64,000 nucleotides of DNA from Blasia pusilla (Eukaryota; Marchantiophyta; Marchantiopsida; Blasiales), in contig CM114275.1 of the NCBI GenBank assembly GCA_050084515.1, forward strand, positions 4,712,001-4,776,000, read 5' to 3'. Positions 22,702 through 33,419 of the stretch are shown here, in pieces. Under the pieces are notes generated by a model. It was given only the letters and a program-made list of their open reading frames with translations, ran no database searches and was not told where the DNA came from. Numbering within the stretch: position 1 is the first letter of the stretch; each line of letters begins with the position of its first letter. Made by a program: the position numbers and the translations under genes.

Positions 22702-24070
22702 CGAAATTTTGATTCGGCCGCGGAATTCTACGTTTTGAAGGGGAAGTATGAACAACTATCTAAGGAGCACATCAAATTGAAGAAAGAGATGGAGAGGCTT
22801 TTGAACCAATCTATTTCTAGAGATGACCTCCATAGAAGGAAAAGAGCTCTAATGGTTGACCACATAGAGCAGTGGAGGAGAGCATATGAGAACATCATGG
22901 CAAGACGAAAGCAAGAGATGGATGAATTGTTGCGATGGAGAGCAAGAGGTAACGTTGGAGAACTCACCCCCGAGACAACCCTACTTGAGGGTCGTGTCGT
23001 AAAGGAGGTTGATATGATCTTGTTTCAACCTATCAAGCAGTTGTGGCCTCTAGCTCTACGCGCAGCATGGGACAATGTAATAGATCCAAACGCTGCAAAC
23101 TATGCCTCTATGATGTTGGCACCAACGTCTCTTAATCCAAACACAAAAGTGCAAGATCTTAGAGATTGGATGAAGGCAATCGCAGTCTGTGAAGGAGGGG
23201 CCCACAAATGCATGATCAGCTTCAACCCCATTGTTGCAGAAGGTTGTTACGTGACATGCACATGTAAAGCTTGTTATTGGCATTCATATTATCTTCAAAA
23301 GGCCATGGTACTATCTCACAAGTGTCCAACTTGTAGACAAGCTTGGTCAGGAAGACAGTATCACCTTTTTGGCATATCTTTCCGCGCTCCTGATGGAAAT
23401 ACACCACCCACTTATTGCAAATTAACCCAACAGCAAGAAAATTTCACTTTCAGTTTGAGACATCGTAGCCCTCGATCAAACTATAACCCCAAAGTGAACA
23501 TAGACGGGGTGGTTCAAGTAGAAATCCCTTGCCAATGGAGGATTGATCGGGCAACGCGAGCGTGGTTGGTCCGCTTCATTGACATGTACAATCAAGGAGA
23601 GCTCATCCACGGAACAACAATTGATCTCCAAAATCGAGAGGCGAAAAACTTCTTCTTTGCCCAAGGGTTGAATTCACAAGAAGTTCGAGACGCCCTCAAC
23701 ACAACTCGACAACTTGTGCTAAACCATCATCAAAATCCATTGATGGATGAGCTTTTTTTTCAGGAGACTCGAATTGATCTCGCCACCTTTTTTAGGGCAA
23801 GATATTCCCCAAGGACTAAAGGCAGATATCCTCGAACATACTATTACCCTCGTCGAATGCAGAAGGAACTCTTTGGATTCTTCCAGAGAGAGTGAGAGAT
23901 GTTTCCAACATAGCCAACACAAGAAACTGATGATGGTGAAGCTGATATTGAGTTGGAAAGGACTATTCCTTGTGGAGGTGGGACAGGTGTGACTAGAGCT
24001 AGAGGAAGAGGAGGAAGAAATGGTGAGACGTCGGCACCGGTGTTACATATATCGGATGATGAATCATATT
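22702..24070 (+). pseudogene. Coiled-coil protein with RING/SP-RING-like zinc centre, two nonsense mutations
   Basis: The frame opens at 22702 after a stop and runs 398 codons to TGA 23893-23895. It begins with about 70 residues of Lys/Glu/Leu-rich coiled coil. Near the middle comes CMISFNPIVAEGCYVTC-x-CKACYWHSYY and then CPTCRQAW (about 23211-23346), which looks like a RING, U-box or SP-RING-type E3 module. The frame continues beyond the TGA and a TAG at 23911-23913, through an Arg/Gly-rich stretch (TRARGRGGR), to a natural-looking end ISDDESY at about 24070. The shared frame past both stops indicates two nonsense mutations in a once intact gene of about 450 aa. Substrate and pathway are unknown. 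Confidence 0.55.
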
Positions 24071-24900
24071 AGAGAGAATGAGTTGATATTTATATCTTTG
24101 TAATGTACATAAGTATTAGGTTCCTCTCAATCCCGATGTTTTGTGGCGTACTCCTAATTTGTTGTAAAATATTTTCAATAAAATTTGAAAATATTCCACT
24201 AAGGAAACTTGTGAATGTGAGTCGATCACGAATGTTGTCCATCAAGCGAGTTCATGAAATGGATGAAAATTTTCTCTTGAGTTATAAATCCCTGGATAAG
24301 ATGGAAGGTACCATAATTGAATGATTTGTTTGATATAAATTAAACTTTTTTTATTACTTACTCCTAAATCATCAAAATAAATGATTTTATTTTATTTATT
24401 GAAAGATGGGGATTGGAAAAGAGATGATTTTTTTTCCAAAATTAATGAAGGAAAATATATGTTTGAATTGAATTTTTAAGGAAAATAATGTATGAATTTT
24501 GTTTTGTGACCAATATTGCATGGGGTAGAATTTGAAAGGGACTTGGGTGGAATAGAAAACCAAATTTACTTATTAATTCATTTCTATTTAATAATATAAT
24601 AGATGAATATAAATAATACTAAATTTGTAAAATTTTGAAAATGTTAGATAAATAAATTCAGAGGTGCCTTGATTCATACGTAATGGAAAGGGAAATTGAA
24701 TGTTAATGGAGAATGAATAGATTTGGTTTGAATTTTATGGAAGGATGAATTTGCTATGGGGAGTAGGATATCATTTACATTTGATTGCAGAAGTGTAATT
24801 ACTTACAAGAATGAAATATAATAACTCTTCTAAAAATTCTATAGAATAGTGCACATGGTCCCCAAGTAACATCACTCAAGCAAAGTCTCATCCTAAATTA
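24071..24900. other. AT-rich intergenic DNA
   Basis: Very AT-rich with runs of A and T. No coding sequence or repeat structure is supported. Confidence 0.5.
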
Positions 24901-25117
24901 AATTTAAAATGACATTTTGGACCCAAAGCAGATAATCTTGAATGAAAAAAAAAGATCTTTAATCGGACATCTTGTCCAACGTTTCCATCTTGAGCTAAAA
25001 TTTAGCCCACGTGGTCTCCAAGGTGCATCTAGAACTCTTGCCAAGTTTAAAGAAAAATGGAGTTGGGAACACAAGCTCAAACTTTGGCAAGTGCTTTTTG
25101 GACCCGAATCATCAGAT

Positions 25118-26085
25118 GTCACGTCTTTTAGGATAGATCGGTGAGATTGGTGGAGAGCCTTAGTGAGTAGTGGAGGACACGCTCAGTAGGTTGAGGATGA
25201 CTTGTTGAGGCCATGGGAAACCTGAGAGAGCAGGTTTTCCCTTCGTTTTGGCTCATTTGGAGCCATATTGAGAAACTTATTATTTTAGGTAAGTACCATT
25301 TTGAGTATATATGATCGACTTTCTATTTTTGTTGAGTGGCCCTTGACCTCCTACATCAGGTCAAGAGCAAAGGAGGTGACTTGGGAGAATAAGTTACCGT
25401 GGAGAGAGCTTGGGAGAGGGGAGGGGTATACCTCAAGGAGAGAGAGCTTGAGAGCTCATTCTCTCTTTGTTGAATCTCTTGGCATGAGGCGGCGGAGCTA
25501 TGGTCCTTTGCCTTATGAGTGTAACCCAAGCCTCTCAATAAGAGAGTGGGTTTGGTTTGACATGAGGGAGAGTGCACACCTTTAAGAGCTATGGTGTGAG
25601 ATGATGTAGAGAGAGATTGGATCTTACTTTACAAAAAGAGAATGAGAGAGCTTCATGGGGGAGCTCGCTGGTCACTCGCTGTTTTTGCAGGTTGGGGACC
25701 ATGTTCCGCGTTCCGCGTTCAGCGGCTCATGGGAGTGCTCACCGGAGCAAGGGTTGCTTTGATTCTTTTTCGTATTTTCTGATTTTTCGTGTGGAAGAGT
25801 GGCGCGCGGAAGCGCTGCCCAATGTTTGATAAGGATTGATTATGGGGGCCGGTTGCCCCATGCTGGTGCTCTTGGGAGCACCATGTAACTTGTTGATTTG
25901 TATTTTTACAGGTTTTATATTTTTGTTGGGAGAAATCAGCGCGGAAGCGCTGCCAAATTTTGTGTAGGAGAAAGAGACATTGGGCTTTATGACAGTCCCA
26001 ATCTGTTTTTACTGGAATGTCCAATTCCAAATATTTTTTGACGCCGTCGTAGATCGTGAAGCTGTGCACGTTGTGCAACAAACGG
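25118..26085 (+). mobile_element. Ty3 LTR (segment A) and leader fragment inserted in the satellite array
   Basis: It starts TGTCACGTCTTTTAGGATAG at the end of a satellite unit. It shares GGCCCTTGACC, CAGGTCAAGAGC and AAGGAGGTGAC with the inverted copy at 32030-32322, and its second half resembles 54330-54480. Homology to the right-hand LTR ends near 25600. After that comes leader-like DNA with TTTTTGCAGGT and two copies of GCGCGGAAGCGCTGCC, and no segment B. It therefore resembles the left end of an element whose body is missing. The array resumes immediately after it. Confidence 0.65.
25804..25952. repeat. Two hairpins with GGAA tetraloops
   Basis: GCGC-GGAA-GCGC at 25804-25815 and CAGCGC-GGAA-GCGCTG at 25937-25952 are perfect stems of 4 and 6 bp. 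GGAA fits the stable GNRA tetraloop class. Both are followed by GCTGCC. They lie in the leader region downstream of the LTR fragment, where retroelements often carry packaging structures, but function is inference. Confidence 0.5.
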
Positions 26086-27865
26086 TTTAGGTTTTTTTCA
26101 TTTTTCATCTTGTCCAACTTTGTCATCTTGAGGTGAAATTTGGATCACATGGTCTCCAAGGTGCATCTAGCACCTTGGAGACCATGTGTCTTGCCAATTT
26201 TCATGCAAAATGGAGATGTGAGCAAAAGCTCAAAAATTACTAACTCCTTTTTGGACCCGAACCATTAAACCTTGAATGAAAAGAAGGTCTTATGGTTTTT
26301 CACCTTGTTCATCTTTCTCAACTTGAGGCAAAATTTGGCCCATATGGTCTCCAAGGTGCATCTAGCAGTCTTGCAAAATTTCAAGAAAAAATTACTAACT
26401 TCTTTTTTGACCCGAACCATTAAACCTTGAATGAAAAGGTCTTATGATTTTTCACCTTATCCAAATTTCTCATTTTGAGGTGAAATTTGGCCCAAATGGT
26501 GTACAAGATTCATCTAGCAGTCTTGCACTTTTTCAAGCAAAATGGAGTTGGGAACAAAAGCTAAAAAATTACCAACTCCTTTTTGGATCCGAACAATAAG
26601 ACCTTCTATCAAAATAAGGTTTTTTTTTCATTTTTCATCTTGTCCAACTCTCTCATCTTGAGCTGAAATTTGGCCAAAATGGTCCCCAAGGTGTATCTAG
26701 AAATCTTTCTTAGGTTTAGGCAAAATGAAGTTGTGAGCAAAAGCTCAAAAATTACTAACTCCTTTTTGGACTAGAACCATCACACCTTATATCAAAATAC
26801 GGTTTTTTCATTTTTCATCTTGTCCAACTTTGTCATCTCGAGCTAAAATTTGGCGAACATGGTCCCCAAGGTGCATCTAACACTCTTGCCAACTTTCAGG
26901 AAAAATGAAGATGTGACCAAAAGTTCAAAAATTACTAACTCCTTTTTGGACTAGAACCATCAAACCTTCTATCAAAATATAATTTTTTCATTTTTTATCT
27001 TGTCCAACTTTGTCATCTTGAGCTGCAATTTTTCCAATATGGTCCCTAAGGTACATCTTGCACTCTTGCCTAGTTTTAGGAAAAATGAAGTTGTGAGCAA
27101 AAGCTCAAAAATTACTTATCCCTTTTTGAACTAGAACCATCAGACCTTCTATCAAAATACGATTTTTTTCATTTTTCATCTTGTCCAACTTTGTCATCTT
27201 GAGCTGCAATTTGGCCAACATGGTCCCCAAGGTACATCTAGCACTCCTGCCAAGTTTAAGGCAAAGTGAAGTTGTGAGCAAAAGCTCAAAAATTTCTAAC
27301 TCCTTTTAGGACTAGAACGATCAGACCTTCTACCAAAATAAGTTTTCTTCAATTTTCATGTTGTGTAACTTTCCCATCTTGAGCTGAAAGTTTTTTTACA
27401 TGGTTTCCAAGGTGCATGTTCCAATCTTGCCAATTGTCAACCAAAATAGAGTTGTGAGGAAAATCTCAAAAATATGTAAGTACCTTTTGGACCTGAACCA
27501 CTAAACCTTCAATGGAAAGAAGGTTTTTTCATTTTTCATCACGTCCAACTTTCCCAAGTTGCGTTTGTAGCACTCTTGCAAATTTTTGAGCAAAATGCAA
27601 AGTTTTGAGCAAAATGGAGTTGTGACCACGAGCTCAAAATTCACACTTATCAATTTCACCTTCAATGTAAAAATAAATGCTTTATTAGCGAGAAGTATAT
27701 AAAAAGGAATGTCACAAAAATGACATTCTTACAATAGTCAACACAAAACAAGTTCGCTACAACTATCTCCTAATCCATCTCACTAAATTTTGTAATTACT
27801 CTTCTAGTCTAGGTCTATGATTGGGTCCGGTGGATTAAGATGTAAGCCGTAATATGGCAGTTCAA

Positions 27866-30555
27866 TAGTTCAAAGTCGGGTGGATCGACGACGAGTTCCT
27901 ATTGCAGTTGTTTCATCAACAGAGGAAATGTATGAACTATCCATGCCATGATTGATGGTTTGAGAGTTTGGAACCATAGGTATGAGAACATCATTATCAT
28001 TAGGCTCATCAACTAAGTCCACCGTTGCTGCGCTCAAAAATTATGGAGGAGTATCCCGCATAGGTTCACTAGACTCGCTGGAATAATTCTGAACTCCTAT
28101 TGGTGCAATAATCTGAGGGTCGTAGGTCATATTAGGAGAAGTGTTGGGCAAATTGGCTTCGCTTGAAGTCCTCCGTTATTGCTCTTCTTTGTGCTCTCGA
28201 ATCCAATGTTCTATTTCAACATCATCTTCATATCTTCCAAGCCCCTCGGAATCAAAATTTTCAGTGTTGCCGGTATGAGTATCCTCTCTTCCTTCGATGC
28301 CATGAATTCCACATATCACATCCATCTCCTCTAGGTCCTCATCTTGCAAGTCAAGGGTATCTTCATGATTACCATTACGATTTGTTTCATACAAGCTAGA
28401 TTTATTGCCATCTCCTACTACCCTTCTAGCTTGTTCTTGTCCATCCCTTTCTGAAAAGTATTGCTCATACAAGAGCGCTTGTCTTGATTTAAGAGAAACA
28501 CCCTTGTCTCCAAACCTTGAGTTTATGTAGATGTAAACCAAATCCCTGGCACGCTCGTTGGTCAATTTATTCCTATGCTTGTTGTGGATGAAACCATAAC
28601 TACTCCAATTTCTCTCCGCTGAAGAAGATGAAACCACTTGTGCTTATATAGACTTAGCCACAGAGCGCAATGTTGATGCATCTTTTGACGGTGCATGCTC
28701 CACCAATCACAGGGACTAAGTGAATCAACAACTTCACTACCCCATTCATCAATAAATATTTCCTGATGGTTCACAATGTTGCCCAACTCTTGCAAGCAAG
28801 TTGCCACATAAGAATTAGCCTCGGTGACATTGAGGCCAAGCACCCCTGTTGCATAAAGTTTTACATATTTTTTGAAATCTCTCATGCGCTCAGCATTTGA
28901 AGTGATGTCTTGAACACTATCAAGAAGATTTTAAGGGGCGAGAATATAGCCTATTGCATGTAAATTGTTGTGGATAAGTGCCCACCACCTAGAAATAACA
29001 TCGACTATCTCTATAGCTCTAGACATTGTGACAAAATAACCTCAACGCCTTCCATCCACACCGGACCATGGAGTTACAGGAAAAGAACGAGTCTCTTCCA
29101 TTATCTCAAAAATACGGTGATAAATATGCCGAGTTATTACTTATGACCATCACACTCTCTCAACATAATAATAGTTGGTTGAGCCGCAACAAACAACTCC
29201 TCACCCTCTATCCAAAATTGTGATTGGCCACTATAGTCTCAATCTCTCGTGCCTTCTCCCTTTGCCTCGCATCCTTGCCATTGAAATACTCCCTAAAAGC
29301 ATTGGTGGCAACCATGGTGTGGAACGCCTCCCTTAATTCTAAGATGCGTCGCAACATGATAAGATTTGTCGCAAAACGTTTATATGCAAGAAGAAACTCT
29401 TCTCTTCATTGGATTGGTTTCCATGAATTTGGCCATCATCCAAGTTCTAGTCTTCACAAATACTACCATCTCACAAGCTTGTGCAAAAATATTGTCTACC
29501 CAAGGCCATTTATCCCACTCTTCGCAAATTAGATCAAGAGAATGTGATACGCCTCCACCCCAAATAATATGAGGGAACTTTGCTTCGATAAGTTTCTCTG
29601 CTGCTCGCTCATTGCTAGCATTGTCTGTCACAAGTTGCAACACATTCTGTGGACCGATGCGCATGATAGTCCTCTCTATGTGATGTGCCAACCATTCCGA
29701 TGTTTGGGATTCCCCTTTGGTGTCTATCGACTCAATCACGATCTTACCTTATGGACAGGAGACCATTATGTTCACTAAAGACTCGCTCCTCACATTGGTC
29801 CAAGAATCTGTTATGATCGTGGCCCCCAAACGCAAATTGTCCAATATGCCATCCACCTTTTCCTTCACCTTCCCCATATGTTTCTCAAGTAGGGCGGTGC
29901 GCAACGAATTATAACTAGGATCTGAGTAACACTTCACCTTTGTTGTTGCCAACACTGCTTCTTTGAAAGCATCTTGCCGTACTACATTGAATGGTATTCC
30001 ACATTCGAACAAACACTTTGCCCACATGTCATTCGCAACTTCGATTCTTTGGATGTTTAAAGAATCCCTCAGATCAGCTTGCTTCTTCCCAAAACTACTA
30101 CTCCCTCAAATGGGCCCAACAACTCCTCTGCATTCCTCAAGACTGTCACTCGGTGGTATGTCCGCAACCCCATCAACATTTTGTACAACATAAACACTAT
30201 TTTCTGTTTATTGCGAACCTATTTGTAATGGAGTCGTCTCTTCCACTTCACTCGAAGGCCTGGCTTCCCTTCTTTGTCCATTTCCCACTAGTATCCTATT
30301 TCGGAGATCCCGTTGCACGTTGGGAGGGACCTTCACACATAATTTGGCATGATGGGTATCCTAATTCCCATCCTTTTTCTTTTGTCTCTCTCGTGTATAA
30401 CGCTCCACCATCCGCGTGCTATGATAGGTTTTCATAGAATAGGAACAATAATTGCACTGCCATCTGCTTGATATTCCACTTTCCATTTGTACTTCTTCCC
30501 AATATTCCTTCACAATATGTTGGAGTTCCCTGGCTTTGGTCAAAACTATAGGCAT
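27866..30555 (-). pseudogene. hAT-superfamily transposase, broken
   Basis: Read on the minus strand, the order is typical of hAT. A BED-type zinc finger lies near the start (30361-30555: WQCNYCSYSMKTYHSTRMV). Then comes a DUF659-like segment (29749-30027: IPFNVVR, IITDSWTN). The catalytic core middle follows (29380-29739: LQLVTDNASNE, CSHSLDL-like GVSHSLDLICEEW). The C-terminal hATC dimerisation part comes last (28562-28885 with CDWWSMH, and 28176-28637 with SSSAERNWSSYGFIHNKHRN). An acidic tail then runs in the same frame through two stops to about 27866. At least five stops or frame changes break it, so no active transposase is made. Terminal inverted repeats and the 8-bp duplication were not identified. 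Confidence 0.88.
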
Positions 30556-31033
30556 TCACTAACCCCACCCAAAAATATTTGGAAAATTTGCAATAATCTA
30601 CTATGTCAATATTAGTATATATCGATCAATAAAATGTATGCAAATTATACCAAATTTTGTCCGTGAATGCTCCAATAACAAAACTTGGAACACTCACTAT
30701 GAACAAGAAAGATCAATATGCTAACCTAGATAACCGAAATACATTTAGTATCAGGGTTATCTAGTGGCAAAACATATTCTCACTTATCAAATTCAGCCCG
30801 CAGCCCGGACACGGGTTTTAAGGCCCGCACCCTAGTCTGCACGTCGCGCTCGCTTGCAGCCTGCATCGCGACTGAGGCCCGCACCCTGACCCGCACCCTT
30901 CATCAGAGCCCGCACTGATGGCCTGCAAATAGAGCTCGCGTGGTCAATATAGGTGGCACAAAAATCCGTGTTTGCGCCCGGTGTTTCATGTCCGTGGTCA
31001 TGTCCAGACATGTTCGTTTTCGTGCAATCTTAA
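30556..31033. other. hAT upstream flank ending in a GCCCGCACCC-rich segment
   Basis: From about 30795 to 30950 the motif GGCCCGCACCC and variants (AGCCCGCA, GACCCGCACCC, AGCCCGCAC) recur at least five times. Subterminal GC-rich repeats of this sort are common near hAT transposon ends, and the segment sits upstream of the transposase start. It ends abruptly where the methyltransferase reading frame begins. The outer edge of the hAT element may be here. Confidence 0.45.
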
Positions 31034-31933
31034 CGAGGTAGCAGGTTTGTTGACTCTCGGTCCAGGTTTATTTGGGAGATGATGCGGATCTTGCGACACT
31101 TGCACGAGCATCAGTTCCAATCTCCAACATATATTCTGGAGAATGTGCCGATTTTGGGCGATTCGAGGTCCCGAGTGGTGACGAGTGCACATCAGTTGCG
31201 CGCATGGATCGGTCCGACAGTGTTGTTGGATGCGGCGAGTGTAGCTCCAAGAGCACATCGCTCGCATCTTTGGTGGACCAACTTGGTGCCACATGAGGTG
31301 TTGCGGAGGGCGTATGCGAGAATGGAGCGCCCCTCCCATTTGTTGGTGGATTCTATTCTTGATCCAAGTCGTCGGTCACAAGCAGTACGACACGATGATC
31401 GACCTCTGTTGACTGTGTTCAACAAGATTGGCATGCCACGGGCAACCTTTCCTATATTTGTGAGTTTTCCGGCCTATGCATTCGAGGAGGCCATGCCTAG
31501 CTTGGTTTGGGATGATCAGGTACAACGGTTGATGGAGCCCAACGCCAATGAGCGAGAGCGAGCAACGGGAGTCCCCACAGGAGTGACGGCAGTACCGTCA
31601 CTATGAGAGGAATCACGACGACATGTCTTGGGTTAGGCAATGGACATAACTTGCTTGACATGGATTTTAAGCTTAGGAGTAGCTGAGCAACATCGTTTGA
31701 GGATGCGAAAGATCAAAACTGTTGCATTGGTGAGCCCCATGCCTATCGAGACATTTGAGGTAGTGGCTGGGAGCAAGACCCCAGGAGATCGACACACCAG
31801 AGGTCATCGAGAGAGACACCATTGGACTTCTTGGGATATTTTGCAGGTACGCCGCGAGATGATAGCCACAACATTGAGCGTGGTTCCGGGTAGTGCACAT
31901 GGAGGAGATCATAGTTGGGTCATTTTGGAGTGA
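31034..31933 (+). pseudogene. DNMT3/DRM-like C5 cytosine methyltransferase from a Ty3 element
   Basis: One frame runs from 31034 to 31933, broken by TGA 31604-31606 and TAG 31634-31636. Recognisable C5-methyltransferase parts in order are WEMMRIL then YILENVP (motif VI, ENV), VLLDAASVAPRAHRSHLWWT (motif VIII region, AHRxR..W), RPLLTVFNK and FVSFP (target-recognition region), NANERERATGVPTG (motif IX) and RRHVLG then AMDITCLTW (motif X). The SAM-binding motif I and the catalytic PCQ loop should lie upstream but are lost at 31034, so this copy is dead. It is followed by a Ty3 integrase domain. The family transfers methyl groups to cytosine in DNA. The DNMT3-like spacing is my reading. Confidence 0.82.
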
Positions 31934-32032
31934 AGCGAACGTATAGCTTGCTCCAGATACAATATTGGTGGCGAGGCATGTAGACTGAGGTTCAGCAGGT
32001 TGCTGCCAAGTGTATGGTTTGTGCTCCCAAGA
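31914..32032 (+). pseudogene. Ty3/gypsy integrase zinc-binding domain
   Basis: In a frame different from the methyltransferase tail, LGHFGVKRTYSLLQIQYWW then RGM, a stop, TEVQQVAAKCMVCAP is read. This is the H2C2 zinc-binding domain of Ty3 integrases (His in GHFG, C-x2-C in KCMVC). The stop replaces one residue. Homology ends at about 32032, where an inverted LTR fragment begins. RT and RNase H, which normally precede this domain, are missing here, so an internal deletion joined the methyltransferase tail to the integrase. Confidence 0.8.
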
Positions 32033-32322
32033 TCTCTCCTCAGTATCCTATGCTCCCAGGTCACCTCCTTGGCTCTTGACCTGCTGTAGCGGGTCAAGGG
32101 CCACTCCCAAAGTGGAAATTCAATTTTGCCACAAATGGTAACTTACACGAAATAGTAAGTTCCTCAATATGGCTCCAAATGAGCCGAAACGAAGGAGAAA
32201 CCTGCTCTCTCAGGTTATCCGTGGCCTCAGCAGGTTATCCTCGACCTCCTGAGGCTGTCCTCTAGTATCTCTAAAGGCGCACTATTAGATCTCGCCGATC
32301 TATCCTAAAAGATGTGACATTG
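32030..32322 (-). mobile_element. Truncated Ty3 LTR segment A, inverted
   Basis: On the minus strand it starts at 32322 with TGTCACATCTTTTAGGATAG and shares most of its length with 25118-25410. It includes GAGAGAGCAGGTTT, GCTCATTTGGAGCCATATTG and GGCCCTTGACC. It is cut off at about 32030, where the integrase fragment begins. Confidence 0.75.
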
Positions 32323-33419
32323 CATTAATAGATTGGAATTATTTTTTTTGCATGATTCGTAAGAAAAACGTTGTTGTTGTGACGTGAACGGAAACCCCTT
32401 ATATTATGAATTCCCCACAAGCATGGGGGTTTCCAATCAAACATAGTGCGATGAATATATTGAGGTTCAATAGTCGAAGCATGGAATCATAGTTTATGGC
32501 CAAATTTTATATACACAAGGTGACGACAACCATAGGGGATCGCCAATTCATAAGCATCCAAGACTATAATTCCAAAATTTTGGGTGTAGAAAGTAATTAT
32601 CAATTTTCTTGAATAATCTACTCATTTTCTTCCATTTTCCATTGGAAATAAATTGTGGATGCAAAAATGAGGTTGTCATGACCTTCTTGACTCCTTAAGG
32701 TTGGTGCAATATTCAGCACATGGAATCGGCCTCTTAAACCTTAGTCACGTATACATCAGGAAAGTGAAGAATGAGGTTGCATGCACTTCAACGACATGAA
32801 AAATGGAACTTAAGTTCCAATTCTACTAGAATCTAGATCAAAGGTTATGCGTTTAGGTTTTGAAAAAATGGAACTTAATTAGTTTTGATTATTTCTAAAT
32901 CCTTAAGCCTTTGTCCTCCAATCGTGGTGTCAAGGCTTGGGTGGGATGACTTAAAGGTATCCTATTAGAACTTGAGCTCCCATTTGGCCTTTATCTTCCT
33001 AAGCAAGAATATTGTATGGTTAGTTATTATAACTTAATTTTTCATTTGTGTGAGGTCCTTGTGGCTGCGTCAAACTAAACATTGTAGAAACAAAATTATT
33101 CTACGATTTGTATAGAAGGATAACAACGAAGGTTGAATACGGTAATATGTTTGAAAGGCCTCTATGGATGGATTAGAGAAAAGAGGACTGACTTTGCCAA
33201 GGTCCGTTGTTGGGAAGCAGGATTAGAGAATGGAAATACACATTTTTTCAGTGGGGGTTCAATACAATGCGTTCGTTGGGCGGCCGCCTTTTTCGTGGAT
33301 CTGTATATTGAATATGTTTCCAAGAAGTAGATACATGTTATCTCGCATGTTGTCAGAACTTAAGTACCAAATCTTCTTCTTCTCCTAAGAAACATAGGTA
33401 AAAACAAACCACTTCAATA
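32323..33419. other. Intergenic DNA with a small inverted repeat
   Basis: No coding region is supported. GGAAACCCC at 32390-32398 is mirrored by GGGGTTTCC at 32426-32434. The rest is unremarkable. Confidence 0.4.

Larger units (their letters stand above)
24903..27660. repeat. Satellite-like tandem array, unit about 180 bp
   Basis: About ten diverged units share the order TTTTTCATCTTGTCCAAC, CTTGAGCTGAAATTTGGCC, CATGGTCCCCAAGGTGCATC, AGCAAAAGCTCAAAAATTAC and CTCCTTTTTGGAC. Units starting at 26811, 26991, 27171, 27351 and 27531 are spaced 180 bp apart. The first unit (about 24945-25117) is separated from the rest by an LTR fragment and flanking sequence (25118 to about 26085). The array resumes at about 26095. 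Earlier units after the break are less regular (150-190 bp). It codes for nothing recognisable. Confidence 0.85.

Noticed and set aside
22735-23895. The long plus-strand frame as an intact gene
   Set aside because: The same frame continues past TGA 23893-23895 and TAG 23911-23913 to a plausible natural end, and upstream parts are broken. It is better described as a pseudogene unless readthrough or splicing is shown.
31068-31339. Minus-strand open frames over the methyltransferase region
   Set aside because: They are shadows; the plus strand reads a recognisable methyltransferase through the same bases.
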